Shown: positions 42,157 to 49,657 of the stretch, piece by piece | How positions within the stretch are numbered: position 1 is the stretch's first letter | How the letters are laid out: each line of letters begins with the position of its first letter | NCBI RefSeq assembly: GCF_001421535.1 | Contig: NZ_LMKN01000010.1 | Coordinates: forward strand, 81,754-145,753 | DNA length: 64,000 nucleotides | Source of the DNA: Sphingomonas sp. Leaf20 | Lineage (GTDB): Bacteria; Pseudomonadota; Alphaproteobacteria; Sphingomonadales; Sphingomonadaceae | Reading direction: 5' to 3' | The notes under the pieces: model-generated | The model's database searches: none | What the model was told of the DNA's origin: nothing | The model's input: only the letters and a program-made list of their open reading frames with translations | Made by a program: the position numbers and the translations under genes

Positions 42157-43026
42157 ATGCAGAGGCTCGACAGGCGGACGTTCCTCGCAGGGCTATCGGC
42201 AGCGCTGACCGGGCCGGCGATGGCGCGCGGGCCCGGCGCGCCGGCGGTGATCGCGGCGTATGAAGCGGCGACCGGCGGGCATGTCGGCGTCTATGCGCGT
42301 AACGTCGCGACGGGGCGGACGATCGCGTGGCGACCCGACGAACGGATGGTGATGTGCAGCACGTTCAAGGCGTCGCTCGCCGCGTGCGTTCTCGCGCGGG
42401 TCGATCGCGGTCGTGCGCGGCTGGCGGACCCGCTGAGGCTCGACGCCGCGGACATGCAGGACTGGCATGCCCCGGTCGCGCGCGCGAACCTGGCGCGCGG
42501 GGCGATGTCGGTCGGCGAGATGTGCCGCGCGGTGGTCGAGCAGAGCGACAATAGCTGCGCCAATATCCTGCTCCGCGAGATTGGCGGTCCCGCGGGCATG
42601 ACGCGGTTCTGGCGCGCGCTGGGCGACGACGTGACGCGACTGGACGATGTCGAGCCGGTCCTGAACCGGACCCCGCCCGGCGGAATCCGCAGCACGACGA
42701 CGGCGCGGTCGATGGCGACAATCCTCGAAACGCTGACGCTGGGTCCTGTACTGTCGCCGGGGTCGCGCGCGACGCTGGTGGCGTGGCTGAAGGGCTGCCG
42801 GACGGGGGACAACCGGCTGCGCGCGGGTCTGCCGGATGGCTGGGCGGTGGGCGACAAGACGGGCAACAACGGACGCGATGCGGCGGGGGACATCGCACTG
42901 GTCTGGCCGCGGCCGGGCGTGCCGATCGTGGTCAGCGTCTATACGCGGGGGGGATCGCCGGTCGAGGCGCAGTTCGCGGCTTTGTTTGCGGGTATCGGTC
43001 GCGCGGTGGCGGCGACGCTGGCCTGA
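42157..43026 (+). CDS. class A beta-lactamase, Tat-exported
   Basis: A 289-residue serine beta-lactamase, class A. The essential motifs are intact: CSTFKA with nucleophile Ser68, SDN (130-132), Glu166 in EPVLN, and KTG (234-236) in DKTGNNG. A twin-arginine signal (RLDRRTFLAGLSAALTG) opens the protein. Predicted to hydrolyse penicillins and possibly early cephalosporins; the spectrum cannot be read from sequence. The start is ATG 42157 with AGGAG 11 bases upstream; GTG at 42154 is an alternative. Divergent from moxR. No mobile element or integron flanks it, so it is probably chromosomal and intrinsic. Just after the stop is a 24-bp tandem repeat. Confidence 0.93.
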   Translation: MQRLDRRTFLAGLSAALTGPAMARGPGAPAVIAAYEAATGGHVGVYARNVATGRTIAWRPDERMVMCSTFKASLAACVLARVDRGRARLADPLRLDAADMQDWHAPVARANLARGAMSVGEMCRAVVEQSDNSCANILLREIGGPAGMTRFWRALGDDVTRLDDVEPVLNRTPPGGIRSTTTARSMATILETLTLGPVLSPGSRATLVAWLKGCRTGDNRLRAGLPDGWAVGDKTGNNGRDAAGDIALVWPRPGVPIVVSVYTRGGSPVEAQFAALFAGIGRAVAATLA

Positions 43027-43027
43027 C

Positions 43028-43110
43028 GATCGCCGCGGCGAGCGGCCTGGAGATCGCCGCGGGAAGCGGCCTAGATATCGCTGCGGGGAGCGGCCTAGAT
43101 ATCGCCGCGC
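43028..43110. repeat. three and a half tandem 24-bp copies
   Basis: Copies at 43028-43051, 43052-43075, 43076-43099 and a part at 43100-43110; the consensus begins GATCGCCGCGG and ends AGCGGCCTAGA. The array starts 2 bases after the beta-lactamase stop and runs into the end of the convergent gene. The copies differ at several positions, so it is older than the exact duplications elsewhere. Confidence 0.85.
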
Positions 43111-43790
43111 GCGCTGGCGCGGGCTTCGAGCAGCGACCAGAGGCCACGGTGCTGCGCGTAGAATTGCTGCGCGCCGAACGCGATCGCGCGCTCGCGACCC
43201 GCGCCGGTGCCGAGCCGCGGCACGATCGCGGCGCAGTCGTCGGGGGTCGGGATCGAGAGTGCCGGCGCGTCGACCTCGAGCCGCGACGCCGCGACATCGA
43301 GGACCCCGCGCACCGCGACCCAGTCGTAGAGCAGCGCCGCGATCGCCCCGCTCGCACAGCCTGCACGGCCCGATCCGCCCAGCATGCCGAGCGCATGACG
43401 CAGCCCCGCGAGTGCTGCCTCCGTCTCGGCCTGGCCCGGCGTCGACGGCACGGGGCCGACCGCGGCGGTGAGCTGCGCGAGGAAGGTGCGCTCGGCGGCG
43501 AAGCTGCGCGCTGCGATTTCGATCCAGGGCAGCGCCTCGGGCTGCCGCGCGTGCGCGAGCGCGTCCTCGATCATTCCGGGGAAGCGGCCGTGCACGTCGC
43601 AGATCGCGTGGACCGCATCGGACAGCGTGCGCTGGAGCGGAACCGGGAGCGGGGTGGCGACCGCGGCGAGCAGCCGGCGGAGGTGCGGATGCGCGCTGCT
43701 GCCATCGGCGTCACCGAGGCGCACGACGACGGTCCAGGCATTGCCCTTCGCGTCGCCGCCCTTTCCGTCGAATGCCGTCGTCAAATCCAT
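43095..43790 (-). CDS. conserved hypothetical protein, unknown
   Basis: A 231-residue soluble, mostly helical protein with a start at ATG 43790. It begins MDLTTAFDGKGGDAKGNAWT and shows a central region with HPHLRRLLAAVATPLPVPLQ and DAVHAICDVHGRFPG, several histidines and one cysteine, but no signal peptide, membrane helix or motif I can assign. The terminal residues (RASARGDI) are encoded inside the tandem repeat next to the beta-lactamase. No operon partner. Codon use is normal for the region. Confidence 0.6.
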   Translation of the reverse strand: MDLTTAFDGKGGDAKGNAWTVVVRLGDADGSSAHPHLRRLLAAVATPLPVPLQRTLSDAVHAICDVHGRFPGMIEDALAHARQPEALPWIEIAARSFAAERTFLAQLTAAVGPVPSTPGQAETEAALAGLRHALGMLGGSGRAGCASGAIAALLYDWVAVRGVLDVAASRLEVDAPALSIPTPDDCAAIVPRLGTGAGRERAIAFGAQQFYAQHRGLWSLLEARASARGDI

Positions 43791-44052
43791 GATGCCCCGG
43801 TCGTGCCAACCGCATGCGCCCCATACGCACCGTCCTGTATCAATGCTTTGGAGCAGGGCGCGTAAAGACGAGGTGTATGCGGCGTTAACCAGCGTGTAAC
43901 CATGAGGGTGCAACGGGACGCCGGCTCCCCGGCAACCCCGCAGCGGACCCCGTGGCAGGCGGCGCGAAACCGGCTTTACCTCGGCGGGGTGCACCGCGAT
44001 AACGCGCACGCTGCCGGCCGTCCGTCGCGGCTGTTCCCTCGGAGACTACAGG
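43791..44052. other. GC-rich spacer/leader upstream of the dipeptidyl peptidase
   Basis: Between two divergent genes. From about 43905 the DNA is strongly GC-rich and can form several stems (for instance GCCGG-CTCC-CCGGC near 43920). The peptidase start is preceded by a long leader of unknown length with TCGGAGACTACAGG as a weak ribosome-binding region. I found no match to a known riboswitch core. Confidence 0.4.
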
Positions 44053-46389
44053 ATGCGTACATGGTTGCTCGGGCTTGCACTTGCTTCGGTCGGATCCGCC
44101 GCCATGGCCGCTAACGACGCGCCGCAGACGGGTACGCCGGCGGGCACGCAGGTCCCGGCGCAGGCTTCCGCGCAGACCCCCACCCAGACTGGCGAGACGG
44201 GCGTCGACGCGGGCGGTCCGGCGGTCGGTGCACCTGGCGACCTCACGCTGGCGCGCGTGTTCGCCAATCCCGACCTGTCGGGGCCCCAGCCACGCGCGGT
44301 TCGCCTGTCGCCCGATGGCGGCTTGCTCACGTCGCTGCGCAACCGGACCGACGAGAAGGAACGCTTCGACCTGTGGGCGGTGGATACGGCGACCGGGCAG
44401 GAGCGGATGCTGGTCGATTCGAAGAGCGTGGGCAGCGGCGCCGAGCTGAGCGAGGCCGAGAAGATGCAGCGCGAGCGGGCGCGGATCGCCGGGTCGAAGG
44501 GCATCGTCGCCTATGACTGGGCGCCCGACGGCAAGTCGATCCTCGTGCCGCTCGACGGCGACCTGTACATCGCGACGCTCGACGGCAAGGTCCGCCGGCT
44601 GACCGACAAGCCCGGCGGGCAGCTGAACCCGGTGATCAGCCCCAAGGGCGGGTTCGTGTCCTATGTCCGCGACCAGAATCTCGTCGTCCAGCCGCTCGGC
44701 GGTGGCGAGGCGCGCGCGGTCACCAAGGGCGGCGGCGGCACCGTGCATTTCGGCGAGGCGGAATTTGTCGCGCAAGAGGAAATGGACCGCCTTACGGGCT
44801 ATTGGTGGTCGCCCGACGAGCGCTATGTCGCGGTCGAGCGGTTCGACGAGGCGCCGGTGCGGATCTTCACGCGCGCGTCGATCGGCGCGACCGGGACCAA
44901 GGTCTATGACCAGCGCTATCCCGCCGCGGGAACGCCCAACGCACTCGTCGAGCTTTACGTGATGAAGCCCGACGGGTCGGGGCAGGTGAAGGTCGATCTG
45001 GGGACCAACCCCGACATCTATCTCGCGCGCGTCGACTGGACGCCCGACGGGACGATGCTGCTGGTGCAACGCCAGAGCCGCGATCAGAAGCTGCTCGAGA
45101 TGCTCCGCGTCGACCCCGCGACGGGCAAGTCGACGATCCTGTTCACCGAGAAATCGGGGGTGAAGAGCTGGCTCAACCTGTCCGACGCGTACCGCGTATT
45201 GAACGACGGCAGCCTGATCTGGCGGTCGGAGCGCGGCGGCTATGGCCATCTCTACCGGTTTGCGGCGGGGCGCTGGACGCAGCTGACCAAGGGCGACTGG
45301 GTGGTGACCGAACTGGTCGGTGTCGACCAGGCGAAGGGGCGGCTGTTCTTCACGGGCAACAAGGACGACGTGCTCGAGCAGCAGCTCTATTCGGTCGACG
45401 TCGCCAAGCCGAACGCGATCACCAGGCTGACCGAGCGCGGCTGGTGGAACAGCGCGACGATGGACGCTGCGGGAACGCGGTTCATCGTCTCGCGCTCGAA
45501 CCCGTCACAGCCGACGCAGGTCTATCTGGCGGATGCGGCCGGCAAGCGGATCTCGTGGATCAACGAGAATGCGGTCAAGGAGGGGCATCCCTATTACCCC
45601 TATGCCGCGAGCCACCAGCAGACCAAGTTCGGCACGCTGAAGGCCAAGGACGGCACGACGCTCTATTACGAGATGATCACCCCGCCGCTTGAGCCGGGGA
45701 AGAAATATCCCGTCTTCTTCCAGCATTATGGCGGTCCGGGTACCGGCCAGCAGGTCACGCGCGGTTGGCAGGGGCCGCTCCCGCAATATCTCGTCGATCA
45801 GGGCTGGATCTTCTTCCAGATCGACAATCGCGGCTCGTACAACCGCGGCAAGAAGTTCGAGGACCATATCTATCACGCGATGGGGACGGTCGAGGTCGAG
45901 GACCAGCTGAGCGGGGCGGAGTATCTGAAGACGCTGCCGTTCGTCGAGCCGAGCAAGATCGCGACCTATGGCTGGTCGTACGGCGGGTACATGTCGCTGA
46001 AGATGCTCGAGAAGACGCCGGGGGTCTATGCTGCCGCGGTGTCGGGCGCGCCGGTCACCGACTGGCAGCTCTACGACACGCATTATACCGAGCGGTATCT
46101 GGGCGATCCGAAGACCGATCCGGCGAGCTATGCGACGTCGGCGGCGGTCGAGGATGCACCCTTGATCAAGGATCCGCTGCTGCTGATCCACGGGATGGCG
46201 GACGACAATGTGTTCCTCGACAATTCGACCAAGGTGGCCGCCAAGATGCAGGCGACCGCGACGCCGTTCGAGATGATGTTCTACCCCGGCTATACGCACC
46301 GCGTCGCGGGGCCGGGGATTAGCGAGCATGTCTGGGGGACGATCCTGAACTTCCTCGACCGGACGGTGAAGGACAAGCCGGTTCAGTAA
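44053..46389 (+). CDS. S9 family prolyl oligopeptidase (DPP-IV type)
   Basis: A 778-residue exported dipeptidyl-peptidase-like enzyme that removes X-Pro or X-Ala dipeptides. A signal peptide covers residues 1-19, followed by a Gln/Thr-rich linker to about 60 and an eight-bladed propeller. The double-glutamate loop of DPP-IV is recognisable (FVAQEEMDR), as is the catalytic triad: Ser642 in GWSYGGYM, Asp in HGMADDNVF and His in YPGYTHRVAG. Periplasmic or surface location is likely. An ACE-like dipeptidyl carboxypeptidase lies 3 kb downstream, and an M17 aminopeptidase elsewhere in the window, all useful for peptide scavenging. Followed by a palindromic repeat element. Confidence 0.95.
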   Translation: MRTWLLGLALASVGSAAMAANDAPQTGTPAGTQVPAQASAQTPTQTGETGVDAGGPAVGAPGDLTLARVFANPDLSGPQPRAVRLSPDGGLLTSLRNRTDEKERFDLWAVDTATGQERMLVDSKSVGSGAELSEAEKMQRERARIAGSKGIVAYDWAPDGKSILVPLDGDLYIATLDGKVRRLTDKPGGQLNPVISPKGGFVSYVRDQNLVVQPLGGGEARAVTKGGGGTVHFGEAEFVAQEEMDRLTGYWWSPDERYVAVERFDEAPVRIFTRASIGATGTKVYDQRYPAAGTPNALVELYVMKPDGSGQVKVDLGTNPDIYLARVDWTPDGTMLLVQRQSRDQKLLEMLRVDPATGKSTILFTEKSGVKSWLNLSDAYRVLNDGSLIWRSERGGYGHLYRFAAGRWTQLTKGDWVVTELVGVDQAKGRLFFTGNKDDVLEQQLYSVDVAKPNAITRLTERGWWNSATMDAAGTRFIVSRSNPSQPTQVYLADAAGKRISWINENAVKEGHPYYPYAASHQQTKFGTLKAKDGTTLYYEMITPPLEPGKKYPVFFQHYGGPGTGQQVTRGWQGPLPQYLVDQGWIFFQIDNRGSYNRGKKFEDHIYHAMGTVEVEDQLSGAEYLKTLPFVEPSKIATYGWSYGGYMSLKMLEKTPGVYAAAVSGAPVTDWQLYDTHYTERYLGDPKTDPASYATSAAVEDAPLIKDPLLLIHGMADDNVFLDNSTKVAAKMQATATPFEMMFYPGYTHRVAGPGISEHVWGTILNFLDRTVKDKPVQ

Positions 46390-46392
46390 GCT

Positions 46393-46477
46393 CCGTCATC
46401 CTGGGCTCGACCCAGGATCCGGGGCCATGAGCGGTGACGTTCGTGGCCCTGGATCCTGACTTTCGTCAGGATGACGG
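46393..46477. repeat. palindromic repeat element, copy A
   Basis: Begins CCGTCATCCTGG and ends CAGGATGACGG, outer ends complementary. Inside are two hairpins: ATCCTGGG-CTCGA-CCCAGGAT and ATCCTGAC-TTTC-GTCAGGAT. 85 bp, between the peptidase and asd. Related copies at 47647, 48526, 49488, 51535 and 60493. Confidence 0.85.
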
Positions 46478-46585
46478 GGAGCGTTGGCTTGCCACAGACG
46501 AAATAAAGTTATCTGGCGGGCGTCGTTCGGGACGTTTAAGGACGCGCGCAAACCCCGGCGGGGCGGGTACAATCGGAGAAGTGTG

Positions 46586-47614
46586 ATGGGTTATCGGATC
46601 GTGGTCGCAGGGGCGACCGGCAATGTCGGGCGCGAAATGCTCAACATCCTGGCGGAGCGCGAATTTCCCGCGGACGAGATCGCCTGCGTCGCATCGTCGC
46701 GCAGCCAAGGCGAGATGGTCGACTATGGCGACACCGGCAAGCAGATCAAATGCCAGAATATCGAGAATTTCGACCCCAGCGGCTGGGACATGGCGCTGTT
46801 CGCGATCGGGTCTGAGGCAACCGCGGTCTATGCGCCGAAGTTCGCCGCGGCAGGGTGCACCGTGATCGACAATTCGTCGCTGTACCGGATGGATCCGGAC
46901 GTGCCGCTGATCGTGCCCGAAGTGAACGCCGACGCGATCGACGGCTACAAGGTGCGGAACATCATCGCCAACCCGAACTGCTCGACCGCGCAGATGGTCG
47001 TCGCGCTCAAGCCGCTGCATGACGCCGCCAAGATCACGCGCGTCGTCGTCGCGACCTATCAGTCGGTGTCGGGGGCGGGCAAGCAGGGGATGGACGAGCT
47101 GTTCGAGCAGAGCCGCAACATCTTCGTCGGCGACCCGGCCGAGGCCAAGAAGTTCACCAAGCAGATCGCGTTCAACGTGATCCCGCACATCGACAGCTTC
47201 CTCGACGACGGCTCGACCAAGGAAGAGTGGAAGATGGTGGTCGAGACCAAGAAGATCCTCGACCCGAAGATCAAGGTCACCGCGACCTGCGTCCGCGTGC
47301 CGGTGTTCGTCGGCCATTCGGAAGCGATCAACATCGAGTTCGAGAACGAGATCTCGGCCGAGGAGGCGCAGAACATCCTGCGCGAGGCGCCCGGGGTCAT
47401 GCTGATCGATAAGCGCGAGGATGGCGGCTATATCACGCCGATCGAATGCGTCGGCGAGTTCGCGACCTTCATCAGCCGCGTGCGCGAGGATTCGACCGTC
47501 GAGAACGGGATCAACCTGTGGTGCGTGTCGGACAATCTGCGCAAGGGCGCGGCGCTGAACGCGGTGCAGATCGCCGAGCTGCTCGGTCGACGGCATCTGA
47601 AGAAGGACGCGTAA
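46586..47614 (+). CDS. asd: aspartate-semialdehyde dehydrogenase
   Basis: Asd makes aspartate semialdehyde for lysine, threonine and methionine synthesis and for diaminopimelate. 342 residues, with an N-terminal NADP motif VAGATGNVG, the catalytic NPNCSTAQ (Cys132), FNVIPHID and the substrate-binding CVRVPVFVGHSEAI. The ATG at 46586 has GGAGAA just upstream; the open frame runs further back through a repeat element and is rejected. Cytoplasmic, apparently monocistronic. Confidence 0.96.
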   Translation: MGYRIVVAGATGNVGREMLNILAEREFPADEIACVASSRSQGEMVDYGDTGKQIKCQNIENFDPSGWDMALFAIGSEATAVYAPKFAAAGCTVIDNSSLYRMDPDVPLIVPEVNADAIDGYKVRNIIANPNCSTAQMVVALKPLHDAAKITRVVVATYQSVSGAGKQGMDELFEQSRNIFVGDPAEAKKFTKQIAFNVIPHIDSFLDDGSTKEEWKMVVETKKILDPKIKVTATCVRVPVFVGHSEAINIEFENEISAEEAQNILREAPGVMLIDKREDGGYITPIECVGEFATFISRVREDSTVENGINLWCVSDNLRKGAALNAVQIAELLGRRHLKKDA

Positions 47615-47646
47615 GGGACTGATCTGGGGGAGGCTGTGCCGCACTC

Positions 47647-47731
47647 CCGTCATCCCGGGCTCGACCCGGGACCCAGTGCCATAGATGTCGCCCTTGATAC
47701 TCTGGGTCCCGGGTCGGGCCCGGGATGACGG
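47647..47731. repeat. palindromic repeat element, copy B
   Basis: Starts CCGTCATCCCGGGCTCGACC and ends CCGGGATGACGG; 85 bp, between asd and the convergent YitT-like gene. The inner stems use CCCGGG instead of CCTGAC, so it is a sequence variant with compensatory changes that keep the hairpins. Confidence 0.8.
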
Positions 47732-47747
47732 AGAGGGTCGGCGGCGA

Positions 47748-48386
47748 TTAGTGCCCGATATACCGTCCCGGCCGGTGCCAGGCGATCAGGATCAGACTGA
47801 TCGCCGCCGCGCTGAGCACCGACCAGACGAGCTGGCCCGTGCTGACCACGGGGATCGCTGCGGCGAGGATCACGACGTCGAGCGCGATCTGCGTACGGCC
47901 CGCATTCCAGCCGCGCGTGCGCTGCAGCCAGAGCGTCACGACGCCGGTGCCGCCGACCCCGGCCTGATGCCGCGCGAGGACGAGGATGCCGAGCCCGATC
48001 ACTGTGCCGCCGACGACCGCGGCGAAGAACGGGTGCATCTGGTCGACGTGCATCGATCCGCCCGCAAAGGTCGAGAAGGCGGCGATCCCTGCATTCACCA
48101 GCATCGTCTTGATCGCGAAGCGGCGGCCCATCGCGTAATGCGCGAACAGGAAGAAGGGCAGGTTGATCAGCGTGAACAGCACGCCCGTCGGCAAGGGCAC
48201 CAGATAGGACAGGAGCAGCGCGATCCCGGCGATTCCGCCGGTGACGAGCCCGGCCGCCTTCAGGAACACGAGCCCGATCACGAGCAGGATGCAGCCGATG
48301 ACGAGCGCGTAGAAATCCTCCGCGATGCTGTGCGGGCGTCCCAGCGGAAGGGTGGCTATGGGGAGGGTGGCGGCAGATGGCGGCAT
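47748..48386 (-). CDS. YitT family membrane protein
   Basis: A 212-residue inner-membrane protein with about six transmembrane helices (FYALVIGCILLVIGLVFLKA, LLSYLVPLPTGVLFTLINLP and so on). The early GLVTGGIAGIALLLS with conserved glycines and the NLPFFLFAHYAMGRRFAIKT block belong to the YitT/DUF161 family, whose role is unknown. The ATG at 48386 has AAGGA 8 bases upstream; an ATG ten codons earlier is possible. Flanked by two palindromic repeats. Confidence 0.8.
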   Translation of the reverse strand: MPPSAATLPIATLPLGRPHSIAEDFYALVIGCILLVIGLVFLKAAGLVTGGIAGIALLLSYLVPLPTGVLFTLINLPFFLFAHYAMGRRFAIKTMLVNAGIAAFSTFAGGSMHVDQMHPFFAAVVGGTVIGLGILVLARHQAGVGGTGVVTLWLQRTRGWNAGRTQIALDVVILAAAIPVVSTGQLVWSVLSAAAISLILIAWHRPGRYIGH

Positions 48387-48416
48387 TGCGGGTCCTTGGT
48401 CGGGCCCTTCGCGCAT

Positions 48417-48721
48417 CCTCGGTGAATCGTCCGACGCGATCCTTGCGCCATAGCTAGAGAAGTTTGCGCGTCACACTACCCCTTTTTGTGATGGCGTGGT
48501 GCGGCGGGGCCATAACGATGCGCGCCCGTCATCCTGACGAAAGTCAGGATCCAAGGGTACCAAGCGCCGCGTTCGTGGCTCTGGGTCCTGACTTTCGTCA
48601 GGATGACGTGGGGGTGGGGCGCGGATACTCCTCGGAGCGCGTCTCTTCGTGGCGGTTGACAGCAAGGGGGCGTGTGTCGGACGGGGGCGGCGACATCCTA
48701 TCACTACAGGGATCTGGATCC
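48417..48721. other. spacer between YitT-like gene and alpha/beta hydrolase
   Basis: About 305 bases carrying copy C of the palindromic repeat (48526-48608). The remaining sequence shows no convincing gene; a promoter for each divergent gene must be present but I could not identify either with confidence. Confidence 0.5.
48526..48608. repeat. palindromic repeat element, copy C
   Basis: Runs CCGTCATCCTGACGAAAGTC to GTCAGGATGACG, 83 bp, with the two hairpins ATCCTGAC-GAAA-GTCAGGAT and ATCCTGAC? variant GTCCTGAC-TTTC-GTCAGGAT. Intergenic, like the other copies. Confidence 0.82.
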
Positions 48722-49483
48722 GTGGCACATTCCCCGACCGAGACGCAGTATTTCGAGAGCTTCGACGGCACGCGGATCGCGTGGCGCGAAGTCGGCGAGG
48801 GGCGGCCGGTGGTGCTGATCCACGGCTATTTCTCCGACGCGAAGACCAACTGGATCCGCTACGGCCACGCCGCCAAGATCGCGGCCAAGGGGTTCCGCGT
48901 GATCATGCCCGACCTGCGCGCGCACGGTGAGAGCGGCAAGCCGCACGGGCTGGAATTCTACCCCGCGGATGCGCTGACGCTCGATGGTCATGCGCTGGTC
49001 GATCATCTCGGGCTCACCGATTATGATCTCGGCGGCTATTCGCTCGGCGCGCGGACGACGTCGCGGATGCTCGCGACGGGCGCGACGCCAAGGCGCGTGA
49101 TCTTTTCAGGCATGGGGCTCGCCGGGCTGACCGAGACGTCGCGGCGCGCAGGGCATTTTCGCAACATTCTCAGTAATCTCGGCAAGCATGTTCAGGGCAC
49201 GCCTGAATGGCTGGCCGAGGCGTTTCTGAAGACGACGGGCGGCGATCCGGTCGCGCTGCTCGGGATTCTCGAGACATTCGCGGACACGCCGATCGAGGCG
49301 GTCAAGGCGATCGAGCAGCCGGCGCTGGTCGTCTGCGGCGCGGAGGACGAGGATAACGGGTCGGCGCCGGACCTCGCCGCGGTGCTGCCGCATGGCCGTT
49401 ATGTCGCGACGCCGGGCGGGCATATGAGCGCGGTGGTGAAGCCCGAGCTCGGCCAGGCGATTGCGGATTTCCTTGCGGGCTAA
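48722..49483 (+). CDS. alpha/beta hydrolase
   Basis: A 253-residue cytoplasmic hydrolase of the alpha/beta fold. Oxyanion region VVLIHGYFSD, nucleophile elbow GGYSLGAR (Ser107), an acid in the VVCGAEDED turn, and His in TPGGHMSAV give a complete triad. It starts at a GTG at 48722; the open frame extends upstream through the palindromic repeat and is unlikely to be coding. Probably an esterase or lipase-like enzyme; the substrate is unknown. It ends 5 bases before repeat copy D. Confidence 0.85.
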   Translation: MAHSPTETQYFESFDGTRIAWREVGEGRPVVLIHGYFSDAKTNWIRYGHAAKIAAKGFRVIMPDLRAHGESGKPHGLEFYPADALTLDGHALVDHLGLTDYDLGGYSLGARTTSRMLATGATPRRVIFSGMGLAGLTETSRRAGHFRNILSNLGKHVQGTPEWLAEAFLKTTGGDPVALLGILETFADTPIEAVKAIEQPALVVCGAEDEDNGSAPDLAAVLPHGRYVATPGGHMSAVVKPELGQAIADFLAG

Positions 49484-49487
49484 GTTT

Positions 49488-49572
49488 CCGTCATCCTGAT
49501 GAAAATCAGGACCCAGGGTTGCGGGGGGCGGCACGGCTTGGCTCTGGATCCTGACTTTCGTCAGGATGACGG
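49488..49572. repeat. palindromic repeat element, copy D
   Basis: CCGTCATCCTGATGAAAATC to GTCAGGATGACGG, 85 bp, starting 5 bases after the hydrolase stop. The left stem is altered to CCTGAT-GAAA-ATCAGG, a compensated change that preserves pairing. Confidence 0.82.
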
Positions 49573-49657
49573 GGCGGGGTGCGCAGGCCGCATCAAGGGG
49601 CGGGTTGACCATCCGGCGGCGGATCATCCATCAGGGCTTCACGATAAGGGGATGATG

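Noticed and set aside
42783..43865. 360-codon plus-strand frame containing a repeated GLDIAAGS-type peptide
   Set aside because: It starts inside the beta-lactamase in a different frame and then runs antisense to another gene; the peptide repeat merely reflects the 24-bp DNA repeat.
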